DNA of 64,000 nucleotides from Lepus europaeus. Its lineage: Eukaryota > Chordata > Mammalia > Lagomorpha > Leporidae. Under the pieces are notes generated by a model. The model was not told the origin of the DNA. It did no database searches and saw nothing but the letters and a program-made list of their open reading frames with translations. Of the stretch, positions 26,397 to 37,915 are shown one piece after another. Made by a program: the position numbers and the translations under genes. The stretch lies in contig NC_084836.1 of NCBI RefSeq assembly GCF_033115175.1, forward strand, positions 77,590,253 through 77,654,252. Direction: 5' to 3'. The first letter of the stretch is position 1, and each line of letters starts with the position of its first letter.

Positions 26397-26830
26397 AACC
26401 TCTCTGATGGCCTTCTCCCTGGCCACACCGCGTCCAGCGGCACCCAGCCCAACCGCCCCGGCCCAGGGCCACTCAACGCTCCACTGCCGTCGTCCCGTGG
26501 GGCTCTGCTCCCTTCCTGGCCGCTCTGCTCACTTCCCTTCACCAAAGCCTCAGTCCGGTCCATCTTCTGGGGCCTGCTGAGGTGTCGGCCAGCTGGGACA
26601 CCACGCTCACTCCGGGCCCCACATCCACGAGGCCCCAAGGCTGGAGGCCCAGGCCACGCTTGGGCAGTAGAGCCTGCCTCGCCTGCTCAGCCCTGGAGCT
26701 GCCAATGGCCTCGGACCTGGCTGCACAGAGTCCCTGGTGTAGGCTCCTTGGGGTTGGTCCAGAAGCCCTGGCCATGGGCAGGGTAAGGATGGGGGCTCTG
26801 GGAGGTGCACCGCATGTGTTAAATCACTGA
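26397..26830 (+). repeat. GC-rich repeat R2, copy 2 (plus)
   Basis: Begins TCTGATGGCCTTCTCCCTGG, as at 47796. CpG-rich. Open frames on both strands are by-products of composition. As at 47.6 kb, it directly follows the 0.3-kb tandem repeats. Confidence 0.85.
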
Positions 26831-27340
26831 GGTTGGGCCAGGTGTAATTCCCCGTGCTTCAGTGCCTGGGCCAGGGCAGTGCAGCAGGCACAGCGAGGGC
26901 TCCGGGTGTCCACAGTGCAGAGGACATAGTTCGTCCCAGGACGCCCAGCCCACTTGCAGGTCCTGGGCCAGAAGGATAGGAGGTCCCTGGGGTAGCAAAC
27001 CGCATCCTGCTTCTCTGCCAGAAATTTTTTTGTTTTTTTTTTGGACATTTTTATTCCACCCAGGTTGTTGTCATCCACACGGCTGCTCTACAATACCATC
27101 TTGTCCCTGGACAAGTCTTTGGGATGCAATGCTCTGGTTTGTACCATGTGCTGATTCTTTTCTCAACAACAGACTCCAGCCAAAGGGGACCCACCATCTA
27201 CAAAGTTCTAGATGGACACCAGCAAGAAGGAGAATCTGCATCCAGAATCGTGGCTCACGCATGTGACCATCGCCTGGGATCCACCAGGGATTTAAAAGCC
27301 TCACTGCACATTTCGACATGGTAGGTAAAGAGAATTATTT
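26830..27340. other. Unassigned GC-moderate interval
   Basis: Contains an 84-codon minus-strand open stretch (27078-26824) without a recognisable domain. It could be part of an old retrocopy, but I cannot name a parent. Confidence 0.35.
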
Positions 27341-27672
27341 TTAAGATGTAATTTATTTATTTGAAAGGTAGAACTAGAGAGAGGGAGAGGGAGAGGGCAA
27401 CACAGAGATTGAGAGATCTTCCATCTGCTAGTTCACTCTCCAAATGACAACGGTCGGGCTTGGTCAGATTGAAGTCAGGAGCCTGGAATTCCATGGAAGT
27501 CTCCCAACTGGGTGGCGGGGGCTCAAGCACTGGATCCATCTGCTGCTTTCTCAGGCACATTAGAAGGAATCTTGACCAGAAGCAGAGCATCTGGGACTGG
27601 AACTGGTGCCCATATGGGATGCTAGTGTTGCAGGCAGCAGCTTAACCCCCTACACAGAAGTGCCAGCTCCAT
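27340..27672 (-). mobile_element. C-SINE, minus
   Basis: Antisense tail TTTAAGATGTAATTTATTTA to head ACACAGAAGTGCCAGCTCC. Confidence 0.88.
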
Positions 27673-28023
27673 GGTAAAGAGAATTTGAATGTCCTCCACA
27701 CAACAAAATGATCTATGTGTGAAGTGCTGGATATGCTAAGTATCCTGATTTAGCATATATTCATGACACACTGTACACATCTAACACCACACTGCAGCCC
27801 TTAGGGATGTGCACTTACGATGCATCAACTGTTAAAGGCACACAGTAAATAGCAATATGACGGTGACATTGTGTGCCTAAGAGTCTTTCCCAGAATAGCT
27901 TACATAACTCGGCCTTTCAAGTAAATAAATAAATCTTATCAAAAAAGTACCTGGCCTTCAGAGTCTACTTTATAAGGAATAATTCCAAGTAAAGAAAAAT
28001 CTAGTTTTTTAAAATACAATTTT
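27673..28023. other. AT-rich interval with a C-SINE tail remnant
   Basis: Only a plus-strand SINE tail (27905-27945, AAGTAAATAAATAAATCTTA) is recognisable. Confidence 0.5.
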
Positions 28024-28027
28024 CAAC

Positions 28028-28487
28028 TGAAAAGCCAAAGTGACTCCATTTTAAAACAATAAAAAAAAGCAGCCTCCGTTTCCCATAGCAGACCCGGGTC
28101 CTTGTAAGAGCAGCCATTCAGGCATTCCGGAGATATCAAAGCTTACCAGGGACAGCCAGCTCAGTAGACCAAGGACAGCACAGTAGAGATTGCTAAACAA
28201 ATAACTCCCTGCGCCCAAAGATTCTGTGCTGTGAGCCCCCATTGCAACTCTCTGTAACCAAAGCTTCCATGCTGTATGGAACTCTTTGTTTCTTGCCGAT
28301 GTAGCCCTCTTTTCCTTTAAAAACTCTCCCAAACAAAGACCAGGGCCTCACTCCTTCCTCTGCTGTGCCAGTTGGTTGGATGGGGTCCCTGCTGCGGCTT
28401 GTACTCCGGAATAAACCTTGCTTTTGCAGTTCGGTGTGATCAACTCTCTGGGGGTCTCTGCGGGGATCTAACGATCTGGGCACAACA
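28028..28487 (+). mobile_element. Solo LTR of a class I (gammaretrovirus-like) endogenous retrovirus
   Basis: Fossil. Runs from TGAAAAGCC to GGGCACAACA, with TTTAAAAACTCTCC as the likely promoter box and AATAAACC as the poly(A) signal, followed by a GGGGGTCTCTGCGGGGATCT-type R/U5 end. The 4-bp CAAC on both sides (28024-28027 and 28488-28491) is a target-site duplication. No internal region is present. Still easily recognised, so of moderate age. Confidence 0.8.
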
Positions 28488-28491
28488 CAAC

Positions 28492-29015
28492 CAACTGACC
28501 ATGACAACTCACCAGAAAATACAATGAAAGCAAGTCTTTGTGCAGTATTTTACAACATCCCTCATGAGGGTGGGGTTCAAAATGCTGGAACACTGGCTTT
28601 GAAACATGCCAAGATCATAACAATTTCAGACATGTTGTATGGCTATGAGTCACATCCTCATCTGTTTATGAGAGAAGATGATGCTACATTAAATAAATCA
28701 CCCTAAGGTGGCGACAGCTTGGTCCACTGCTTGTCCCAGCTCATTGAGGTCCTCTCATCTCTAGGTCATGCATTAGACACAGGTGATACCAGGCCTCAGG
28801 TTTCACAGCTCCCACAAGTGCTTAGTGTTCCACACCCAGAGGGCATGCCTTGGAAGCAGATGCTAGAATAATCCCCTGGCTGCAGAGAGGGGACAGGGGA
28901 AGCCCCGAGAGGCACAGGACTTGCTCAGGAACACTGGCCTGGAGGAAGGAGATGCCGGGTGTGACCCTGGTCTATGACCTCCCAGTGGAGAGTGTGGCTG
29001 GCCCAAGCCTCCCTC
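28492..29015. other. 5' flank of double-REM gene copy 1
   Basis: No gene or clear TATA box. Moderately GC-rich from 28850; homology to the flank of copy 2 starts near 28970. Confidence 0.45.
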
Positions 29016-29250
29016 AGAGAGCTAGGAGGGGGTGCTGGTGTAACTGGGTGCAGGTGTGTACTCGGCATCTGTCCCTGGGGGCAGTCAGCAGGAACAGAAC
29101 CCTTGGGGAGGTCAGCTAAGTGGACTTCAAGAAGTGACCTCACTTCCTTGACGATGGCCACAACAGAACCTGGAACCCCGGTTACCAGGCGCCCACAGTG
29201 TGGTGCTGGTGACCCAGCCAGCTCAGTTGGTCAGAGGCCATCGAGCAGAT

Positions 29251-32200
29251 ATGTTCTCGTGTTGTCTCCCAAGATCCCAAGGCCCAGGCCTGGGCCAGCC
29301 CTGGGCTGCGGATATTCTCCAGAGCTACAGACATTGGGTCAGCCCTCGCCCCCAGCAGCTCTGGCAGTTCTCTCAGAGGGAAACCAAGGTGATCTCAGAC
29401 AGCCAGGCCAGGACCCCTGGGCAGACCTCCCCTCTGATCCTCCTGGGTGGCCCTGCATCCACCTTGGGTGGTGTGTGTGTGGGGGGCACTCTGGGGAGGT
29501 CAGTGACCCATGGGAAGGGACAGAGGGTGGGAAGGGTACCTGGTGGTCCCATGACAACCGCAGGAGGGTGGGGGCAGCACATCAGGGTCAGGATGACGAC
29601 CACCCTCCTTGTCTCACCCCAGAATGACAGTGGCATTGCCACACCCCTGGAGGACACCAGCGGAGTGGGGACCATGGTGGCAAGCAGGCTGGAGGGGGAG
29701 CCCTCGCCAAGAGCAGCTGATTCAGCTCCAGTGGAGCCGGACCCAGCCGAGATGGCAGCAGCTAAGATGGGGCCAGGACCAATCCTGGAACCTGAGGAAC
29801 CAGCAACAGTGGAACCCGTGCCGTCCCTGTCGCCTGCCAGCAGCGTGGGGGCCCAGGAGGCAGGCATGGTGGAGAGGCTGGTGAGTCAGCTGGTGCCTGC
29901 CCAGCAGAGAGGGGACCGCTTCATCGTCCCTGCATTCCTGCTCATCTACCACAAGTTCGCCACCACCCAACAGGTGCTGCATCTGCTGTTCCAAAGGTGA
30001 GGGCCTGCACCTGCAGGCGCAGGGGGGACTCGCCACCCTTGGCTGGAACCTGGTGACACCCTGCTCCCCTTCAGGGCCTCAGTGTGTTCTTGGAGCATCT
30101 GGGTGGTCAGGGGAGTGTCTCTGAGGTTGCTAAAGTTCTTTCTAACCCTGGTCCTGAGGGACAGGCTGCCCAGGAGGTCTGATTTAGAGATTTCCTCCCA
30201 TGGCTCATGAAACAGCCTTGGACCTAAGGCTTCATCTCTCATGGCCACAGGCAAAGCTGTTTTGCTGTTCACAAAGAACCTTCTAGATGCCCTCTGGAGG
30301 ACCCTATCCTGATAATGTCCTGAATAGGACCCCTGGGAGCTGGTAGAGGGGACTCAGACCTCTCAGACACATCAGAAGGAGCTCAATTCACCCACAGAGC
30401 AAACATAAGAAAGCGCCCAATGTGTGCAGGCACATACCCAGGAACTTAGCAAAAGACAGCACACAGCACAGACCACTCTATCTGCCCTGCTTTTCTTCCC
30501 TTCTAGTCAGGGAGTCAGCCCCTCCCCCAGACCTCCTGGCAGGTGGCACACAGGACACCACAGGTGACAGCTCCTGTCCTCCTCTAGGTATGCATCCTTT
30601 CAGCCTCACTGCGAAGAGGACGACCGCACTAAGGAGTGAGCGGGCTTTGGGTCAGGAGGGAGGTTTCTAATGTCCACAGCAGGGACATGGGGTGCAACTG
30701 GGGGGCTGACCTTGACCCGGGATTGCCCACTTCCTGTGATTCCCACTTGATGTCTGAGGTCGGGCTGTTACCTGAAGAACGTGAGAGACATACGAGGTTC
30801 CTGGGCATCCTGAGAGCAGTGGGAATCTGTCCCTACCACAACCCTTCTCAGAAGGGCTGGCCCAATCCCTCCCATCTCAAGAACCCGAGAGCAGGTGGGA
30901 GCATCGGGCTACACATGACCCCTCTCTGCCCACCTGCACCAGGGGCTGAGCATCCTCTGCCCAGATCTCAGAGTCACAGGGGCGAGGGTGGGTGTGGCCA
31001 GGAGACGTCTGACTCTGCTGCCCACCTGCCTGTCCCCAGTGCCCTGTGCTCCCTCCTGGGAACCTGGCTGGAACGTTATCCTGAGCACTTCTGTCAGCCT
31101 CAGGACCTGACCTGTCTGCACCAGCTGGTGGCCTACGTCCAGCTCCATATGCCATTCACAGAGCTGGCACTCCGAGCCCAACGGCTCCTGACCCAGCTGG
31201 AGGACCCCGAGCCCAAGGAGGCTGAGGCTGAGCCCAAAGGTGAGGAGGGCTTGGGTACGTGGGAGACTGGGAGGGCATTGGGGCAGAGCCACACTGGGAC
31301 GAGGCTTCAAGCCTGACGTTGTCTGGGAGCAAAGACCAGGCTCAGAGCCTCAGGCCTCACCACATCTGGGCAGGGTCCTGTTGTGGGCAGGGCTGGGGCT
31401 TCCCTGGAAGGCAGGAAAACTCCTGCGTGACCACAAGGAGCAGGAAAGGCTGTGGTGTTGATATTTTCTCCTTCTGCATTTGCTCCTGCATTTCTGTGCT
31501 TAGATCTAGCGCCAACTACAGCAGCGGCACCCCAACCAGAGTCGGCTGAACCATCGCTGCCCCGGGCAGTCCATCTTTCAGCTGCAGAAGCGCTGGAGGC
31601 CCCTGAGGGTCCAGCAGCTGGAGCAAGTGCAGGACCCCACCAGGAACAAGACGTTGTAACGGCGCCCTCCTTGTCAGCTGCCGGCAGGGTCGGGACCCTG
31701 GACACAGGCATGGTGGAGAAGCTAGTGAATCAGCTGGTGCCTGCCCAGCAGAGAGGGGACCCCTTCTTCGTCCCCACATTCCTGAACATCTATCGAAGGT
31801 TCGCCACCACCCAGCAGGTGCTGCACCTGCTGTTCCAAAGGTGAGGGCCAGAACCTGCAATAATGGGATGACTCAGTACCTCTCGACTGGGTCTTGGTGA
31901 TGTCCCAGACCCTGCGTGGTCTCAAATCATTCACGCAGAGTTTTGCTGCTCAGAGAAAAGCCCCTTGGTGATTTCGGGACCAATGGGATGAGCTCCTGAA
32001 AGTGCTTCCCCGAGGAGTGGGCTGCCAGGGACAGGGGTCTCATTTAGCATTATGTTCACCCTACAATGAGGCTCTGGGCCCTCAGGCCTCACCACCCATG
32101 GCCTCAGGCAAAGCAGTCTTCCTATTCACAAAGAACCTTCCAGAGACTATGTGTGGTTCTCTGTCCTGGTAGTGACCCAAACTGAGACCCCAGAGGGTGA

Positions 32201-33733
32201 GAAAGGGGCCCAGGCCCACTTAGACCCCCGGGGACAAGCAGGCTGACTTCACAAGCTCACACTTATGCAAACATAATGAAGTGCCCAGTGTGTGCAGCCC
32301 CATGTCCAGGAACTTAATAAAATTCAGTGCACAGTACAGACCACTGTCCCTACCCTGCTTTTCTTCCCTTCTAGTCAGAGAGTCAGCCCCTCTCCCCCAG
32401 ACCTCCTGGCAGGTGGGACACAGGACACCACAGGTGACAGCTCCTGTCCTCCTCTAGGTATGCATCCTTTCAGCCTCACTGCGAAGAGGACGACCGCACT
32501 AAGGAGTGAGTGGGCTTTGGGTCAGGAGGGAGGTTCCATTCTCCCCAGCAGGGACACGGGGGTGCCACTAGGGGGCTGACCAGGACCCCATCTCCTACAT
32601 TTCTGTGATTAATGCTATAGGGCTGAGGTCAGTGACATTGCCTTCAGCAGGGAACAGAATTGTCTGGGTTCCTGGGCATCTGGGGAACTGTGAGAATTCA
32701 TCCACAACAGAAAAGAACACAGCCAGGCTGGCCCACCCCTTCCCATTTCTGGGGCCTGCCTGGAGGCAGGCAGCAGCCGGCTCACACATGGGCCACTCAA
32801 TGCCCACCTGCAAACAAGGCCGTGTCTCCTCAGCCCAGAACCCAGAGTCACAGGGGTGAGGGAGGGTGTGGGCAGAAGGTGTCTGACTCTGCTGAGCTGA
32901 CCTCCTGCTACCCCTAGTGCCCTCTGCTCCTTCCTCGGTACCTGGCGGGACCGCTACCCGGAGCACTTCTGTCAGCCTCAGAATCAGCTGAATCAGCTGG
33001 TGGCCTACGTCCAGCTCCAAATGCCCAGCTCGGACCTGGCACGCCGAGCCCGGCTGCTCCTGATGCAGCTGGAGGATCCAGAGCCCAAGGAGGCTGAGGC
33101 TGAAGTGGAGCCCGAGGGTGAGGACGACTGGGGTGGGTGTGTGGGAGCCTGAGAGGGTCTCGGGGCTGTCCCACACCCGGAGGAGGCTCCAAGGCTGGTG
33201 TTGGCTGGAGTGAAGACCAGGCTCAGAGTCCTAGGGCTGCAGCACATTCTGGCCAGGGCTCTGCTGTGGGCACAGGGCTGGGGCTCTTCTGGAAGGCAGG
33301 GACATCTCCCTCTTGGCAAGGACAGCAGGAAGGGGCAGTGGGGTTCATGACATTTTCTCCTCCTGCAGCTCCAGCACCAGGTGGAGACCTGGAGGCGCCT
33401 CCCGCAGCGGCTGCTGCCCTTCTGGGGTCAGATTGGGTGGCAACCCCGCCATCTGCTCCCCAGCCAGAGCCACCTGAAGCCTGTCTGTCCCTGGCAACTG
33501 TGCCAGCTGTGGAGGCCCTGGAGCCCCCTGCATGTCCAGAAGCCAAAGCAGAGCCAGAGCGTCCCCAGCCCTGGTTCACGAAGCGGCGCTGGCCCTGGGG
33601 CCGCCGGCGTGGGCAGCGTGCAATCTCCAATGAGGACCGTCCCCACCGTCGTTCACCCAGCTGGGTGCGCACCCTCCTAAGCTGCTTCCCCATCCGCTCA
33701 TCGGGGCCCCGCTCTGGCCCCAGCCACGAGTGA
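29251..33733 (+). CDS. RALGDS-like double-REM protein, copy 1 (8 coding exons, 569 aa)
   Basis: Proposed exons are 29251-29388, 29623-29996, 30588-30635, 31040-31239, 31504-31840, 32458-32505, 32918-33117 and 33369-33733 (stop TGA). All introns are GT-AG and the summed frame is open for 569 residues. The protein starts MFSCC, where the paired Cys could be palmitoylated (inference). It then has a Pro/Ala/Glu-rich stretch, a first REM domain at about residues 127-240 (core GMVERLVSQLVPAQQRGDRF, then QQVLHLLFQR, EHFCQP, QLVAYVQL), a linker, and a second REM domain at about 322-435 (GMVEKLVNQLVPAQQRGDPF). The tail is basic (KRRWPWGRRRGQR) and ends in SGPSHE. The exon breaks after LLFQR and before the ALCS..GTW block match my memory of RALGDS. 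No CDC25 catalytic or Ras-association domain is encoded or seen downstream. REM domains normally stabilise the catalytic domain in cis, so the role here is unknown. The start was chosen because it joins in frame to exon 2; an upstream ATG at 29154 lies in another frame. A weak AATATA poly(A) signal lies near 33894. Confidence 0.82.
29830..31239 (+). repeat. Intragenic REM cassette A (three exons plus introns), copy 1
   Basis: This block codes for the first REM domain. It is homologous, introns included, to the block at about 31690-33117 that codes for the second REM domain. Similarity is uneven: the 170 bases around the 48-nt middle exon (30480-30650 against 32345-32520) are almost identical, while flanking intron sequence has diverged. 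This points to gene conversion or selection on top of an older duplication. Cassettes A and B of the second gene are at about 41370-42758 and 43210-44632. Confidence 0.85.
31690..33117 (+). repeat. Intragenic REM cassette B, copy 1
   Basis: Internal duplicate of the cassette at 29830-31239. It encodes the second REM domain (GMVEKLVNQLVPAQQ to QLEDPEPKEAEAE). Exon phases match cassette A, so cassette A reads directly into cassette B through the linker exon at 31504-31840. Confidence 0.85.
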
Positions 33734-33900
33734 AACAACTGTGGTGGCAGCAAACCGGCTCTGCACAGCTAAGCTCCTGGGTCCTCCAGGGCCACCTCCA
33801 GCCAGAACCATCCTGCCCCTGGGCAACATAGTTCATTTGTAGCTCCCTCTCCTGCCCTCTTAGACAGTTTATTTAAATCCCCCTCTGTAGTACAATATAG
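33734..33900 (+). other. Probable 3' UTR of double-REM gene copy 1
   Basis: Follows the stop at 33733. The only candidate poly(A) signal nearby is the variant AATATA at 33894-33899; no AATAAA is present. The same arrangement holds in copy 2 (45253-45418). Confidence 0.4.
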
Positions 33901-34095
33901 CTCTCTTCATGCTCCTGTGTGGATGTCAGTGCACTGAGTCCCCACCCATGCTGTGCAGCCACCTTCTCCCTGCTGCACAAGGGAGCCCCACGCCGAGCAC
34001 ACGGGGACCTGGGGGGCACCCGCCGCTGTCCTGGGGCAGGGAGGAGGAAGCCCCTGTGTGTCCAGGGCTCACTGACTGCGCAGAAGAGTGAGTAA

Positions 34096-35800
34096 TCCCT
34101 GGTGGGACCACCCCATGGGCTGGGGCCTGATGAGGCAGGGGTCGGCACACAGGAGTGGAGGGAGGACCACATTTGCACCCAGGTCACAGGGATGCTGTAC
34201 CCCTGCAATTTTGACGAGGAGCCTTCTCCTGGGTATGAGCTCCTAATGCCTCTGCCATGGTGACCCTGGACCTCACAAAGTCTACCTCTGGATCATCCAC
34301 TGGACGAAGCCTCCAGCCTCTTCCCCCTGCACCGTCTGCCTCCAAGCTGTTAACACTGGGTTTGGAGTCTGAGAAACCGGTGTCCAAATGATGGCTGACC
34401 ACCCACTGTGCTCAGGAGGAAGCTGAGGCTCCCAGAACCTGCTCCCATGCCCCACAGAGTGGCAGAGCCTGCCAGATTCTGGCACGCAGGCCTGACAAAG
34501 AGGCTGCACCCAGACATACCACGATGGAGCTCTGTGCCCAGCGGTGCTGAGGATCTTTGGTCCCAGAGAGAAACCTCGTCCTGCACTCACAGGAGCTGGT
34601 CTTGCTACCAGGACAGCCAGGCCTGCACTGGCCTTCCCCGGCTGCCACACTTCACTCAGCATGAGGGGCAGGCTCTGACCCCACTTCTCTGAAGGTCAGA
34701 GCATGCTGGGACCCCTGACTCTGGAGAGGCCTCTCTGGGGGAAGGCGAGTAGGACAGAGCCCAGGCTGGAATGTCAGAGACAAGGGTCCTTGTCCTGCTA
34801 ATCGCTTTGTAGCTATGACCACAGATAAGCTCTGGGCCTCAGTTCGCATCCAGGGAACAAGAAAGATGCAGACCTGCCTGGTGGGTTGTCAGAAGACTTC
34901 CGAGATGTGGCTGATGGGATGGTCTCCCTGAAGTGGGGCCCCTTAGGGGCCACCTGCTGGCAGGGCACAGGGTCTGGGCAGCACCTCGCATGTGGCTTCT
35001 CCTGCAGCCTGGCCACCAGGCAGTCAGCATCACTGAGCAGCAGTGCAGCAGGTCGAGAGCCACAGTCTGTCCCAGGTCAGGGGGCTCAGCAGGACAGGCG
35101 GACGTGCTCTGTGCCTCTGGGCAGGGCCTGTACAGGGACCCCAGACCTACACCCACAAGGAAAGGAGCACGGCTTTCTTCACTCATTCACTCACTGAGCC
35201 AGTGTCCCCCAGTCCTTGCTGTGTGTCCCTCTCCTGTCTTCATTGGGGACGGCCCCACGGAATCCACGGGAGCCTTACACAGTCAGGCCAGCCCTTAGGA
35301 GGCTGCGGACTGCAGTGTCGGACAGAAGGGGGGATTCTCCCTGGACTCCTTCAGACTTCAGTCTACACTCAGTTCCTCCCAGTCAGAGTCTCATCTAGTT
35401 CCCCCAGCAAATCTCTCAGAGGTCCTAGCGTCCTACTGCCTCTGCTTCCTGGGAAAACCAGACTACCATATAAATTATAAAGAACAAACGGCAATCATAA
35501 AGATGTGTCAAATGGGGTTATAATTTATAAAGATGCAATGTCAATCAAAATAACAGCACCAAGTAGAAGGAACAATAGTGCAGGAACCAAGTTTTTATAT
35601 GTTATTTTGTACTATATATATATATATATATATATATGTATAATACATTAGGTTGGTATCAATCCAAGCTAGATTGTTGGAAACTTGTTAATCCTAATAT
35701 GCAAGACAATCTTTAAGAAACTCTACTTATAGTAAAAGAAGCAACGTGAACATTAAAATCATACAATACCTATTTAGTGCAAAAAAAATAGGAACAGATG
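34096..35800. other. Intergenic interval with MIR-like remnants and a (TA)n run
   Basis: Contains MIR-like text near 34400-34470 and 34800-34935 (TCTGGGCCTCAGTT) and a TA microsatellite at 35616-35638. No RasGEF catalytic exon was found on either strand. Open stretches of up to 145 codons lack domains. Confidence 0.45.
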
Positions 35801-37915
35801 AAGAGAGGAAAAAAAGCACCAGACCAGATCTCACAGTCCAGGCTTCAAACATACCTCAGCATCAGCCCAGCACCCACAGACCAGATATCAGCCCAGCACC
35901 CACAGGAGCAGCATCCCAGCCTGCCCTGTAGACCCAACCACCAGGCTGACCCAAGGTCCCATGCTCAAGTAGACCAAGCGTGTATGCCTGCTTCAGGAGA
36001 ACCTAGATAGAAGACCTCCTAGTAGAACCCTTCCTACAACCTGCTGCATCTAGGCTCCGGGACACTCCACCCCATATGCATTCTGCTTCTAAACAGTTCC
36101 TCAAAGCCCCAAGGTTTAAACCCACTCTCATGGGCCCAGCCTCCAAAATGACCCCTGTGGATCCAGGATCGGGGCCACTCCCCATCTCCCCAGATTGCAG
36201 ATCACCCCTCATGGCCCAGGCAGCCGGCCACACCTGTGACCACAGACCTTACACTGGTTAGCACAAGCTCAAGCTCCATGCCTGCCCCAGCACCTGTGTG
36301 CCCAGGATTCAGCTGATCCCTGTGACCACAGTTTGCAGTAACCTATGTCCGTGTCTGGTCTTACAGACCCAGGACCCAGGGCAAGCACGGAAGATTTTGG
36401 TGCTGAGTCAGTCACTACGCACCAATGTTCCACAATCCAACCCTGTGTACCCAAGCTCTAGGCCACAATCAATAATAGAAGGAATATTGGAAAACGCACA
36501 ACAGGGAAATAAATGTACCTGACCCTGAACAATCAATGAGTCAAAGACAAAAGAAATGGTGATCTTAACATGTCTGCAGCAGAATGAGAATGCACACACC
36601 ACTGAACAACGAGCAAGGGGACTGAAGCACTAATAAATCCTACTGTCTAAGAAAAGTGCAAGATGGGATGATTTCACTGTGGAATTCTATCAACCATGTG
36701 AAAACTGATACAGAGTTTTCCCAAATTCTTCCAAAAATTTGAGGGTGGATCAGCACTCCAAAACTCAGTTTACATGAACAACATTACTCTGATTCTAAAA
36801 CTAGACTAGGATGCCAAAGAAAAGATTACAGGTCAATATTCATACTGAGCATACATTTTAAAAATCCTTAACAAAATACTATCCAGCAAAATTCAGAGCA
36901 TACCATCTGACTCAACACATGAAAATCAATAAATACAATTCTTCCACCACATTAACAGAATGAAAATTGACATGTGGAAAATAAATGTGGTATACAACAC
37001 TACCAGACTGAAGGTCAAACCCATATGATCTCCTCAACGGACCCATGGAAAGTCCTTTACAAAAGCCAGTACCCTTTCATGAGAAAATCTCAACAAACTA
37101 TCTAGACAAGGAAAGTCCCTCAGAACAATGCAGGTTATATGACGATCCCACACCTAACATCACATTCAATGAAAAGCTGAAAGCTTTTACCCTAAGATCA
37201 GGAAGAGACAAGGATGAAACCTTCTAACACTTGTATTCAATCTAGCACTAAATGTCCTATTAAGAACAATGAGGCATGAGAAAGAAAGATATCCACATTA
37301 GATAGGAAAAACTTAGTTGCCGCTGACATGATCTTATATGTGGAATATCCTAAAGATTCGAATAAAAACTGTTGAAATTAATAAACATTCAATAAGTTGC
37401 AGGATAGAAATCAACAACACACAAAAATCAGGAGAGTTGGGCCCCACATTGTGGCATAGCTGGTAAACACCACTCCAGTATCCCATATGTGCGCCAGTTT
37501 GAGTCCCAGCTGCTCTACTTCTAGCTCCAAATTGGCCCAGCTTAGGCCATTGCAGCCATATGGGAAGTGAACAAGCAGATGGAAGACATCTCTCTTTCTC
37601 TCTCTCTCTCCCTCTCCCTCTCCCTCTCCTTCCCTATCTGTGTAACTCACTCAAATAAATAAATCTTAAACACATGCACACACACACACACACACTGATA
37701 TAGTGCCCCACTCACGTCAGAATGGCCAGTTTGCAAATCAAACCAAGACAAAAAGGAACAAGTACTGGTGAGGATGTAGAGAGAAGGGAACACTCCTTCC
37801 CTGCTGGTGGGAATGCAAATTCGTATAATGATTATGAAAAGCAATATGGACAGTCCTCAAAAAATTAAAAGTAGATCTACCGTACGATCCAGGAACCCTA
37901 CTACTGAGGCCTCAT
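35800..37915 (+). mobile_element. Old LINE-1, plus, interrupted by a C-SINE
   Basis: A repetitive CCCAGCACCCACAG-type GC-rich part (35800-36480) is followed by ORF2 sequence (AACATCACATTCAATGAAAA, GAAAGCTTTTACCCTAAGAT near 37160-37200) and a later ORF2 part at 37690-37915. The C-SINE at 37438 splits it. Frames are broken. Confidence 0.75.
37438..37676 (+). mobile_element. C-SINE, plus, shortened
   Basis: GGGCCCCACATTGTGGCATA to AAATAAATAAATCTTAAAC, followed by a short CA run. Confidence 0.85.

Larger units (their letters stand above)
29020..34095 (+). repeat. DUP-B copy 1: roughly 5-kb segmental duplication carrying the double-REM gene
   Basis: From about 29100 to 34095 the sequence is nearly identical to 40650-45610, introns and 3' flank included. 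Homology weakens upstream to about 28970 and stops just after the shared CCAGGGCTCACTGACTG near 34065. By eye most intron positions are unchanged, which implies a recent duplication or ongoing gene conversion. The copies are in direct orientation about 11.5 kb apart. Confidence 0.9.

Noticed and set aside
28974-29627. 217-codon frame containing an ATG at 29154
   Set aside because: Different frame from the REM exons, no recognisable domain and no phase-compatible link to exon 2; at most an upstream ORF.
29200-30000. A continuous 266-codon frame as a single-exon gene
   Set aside because: It runs through intron 1. The same intron in copy 2 differs by one base and breaks the frame, and the exon junctions match the RALGDS pattern.
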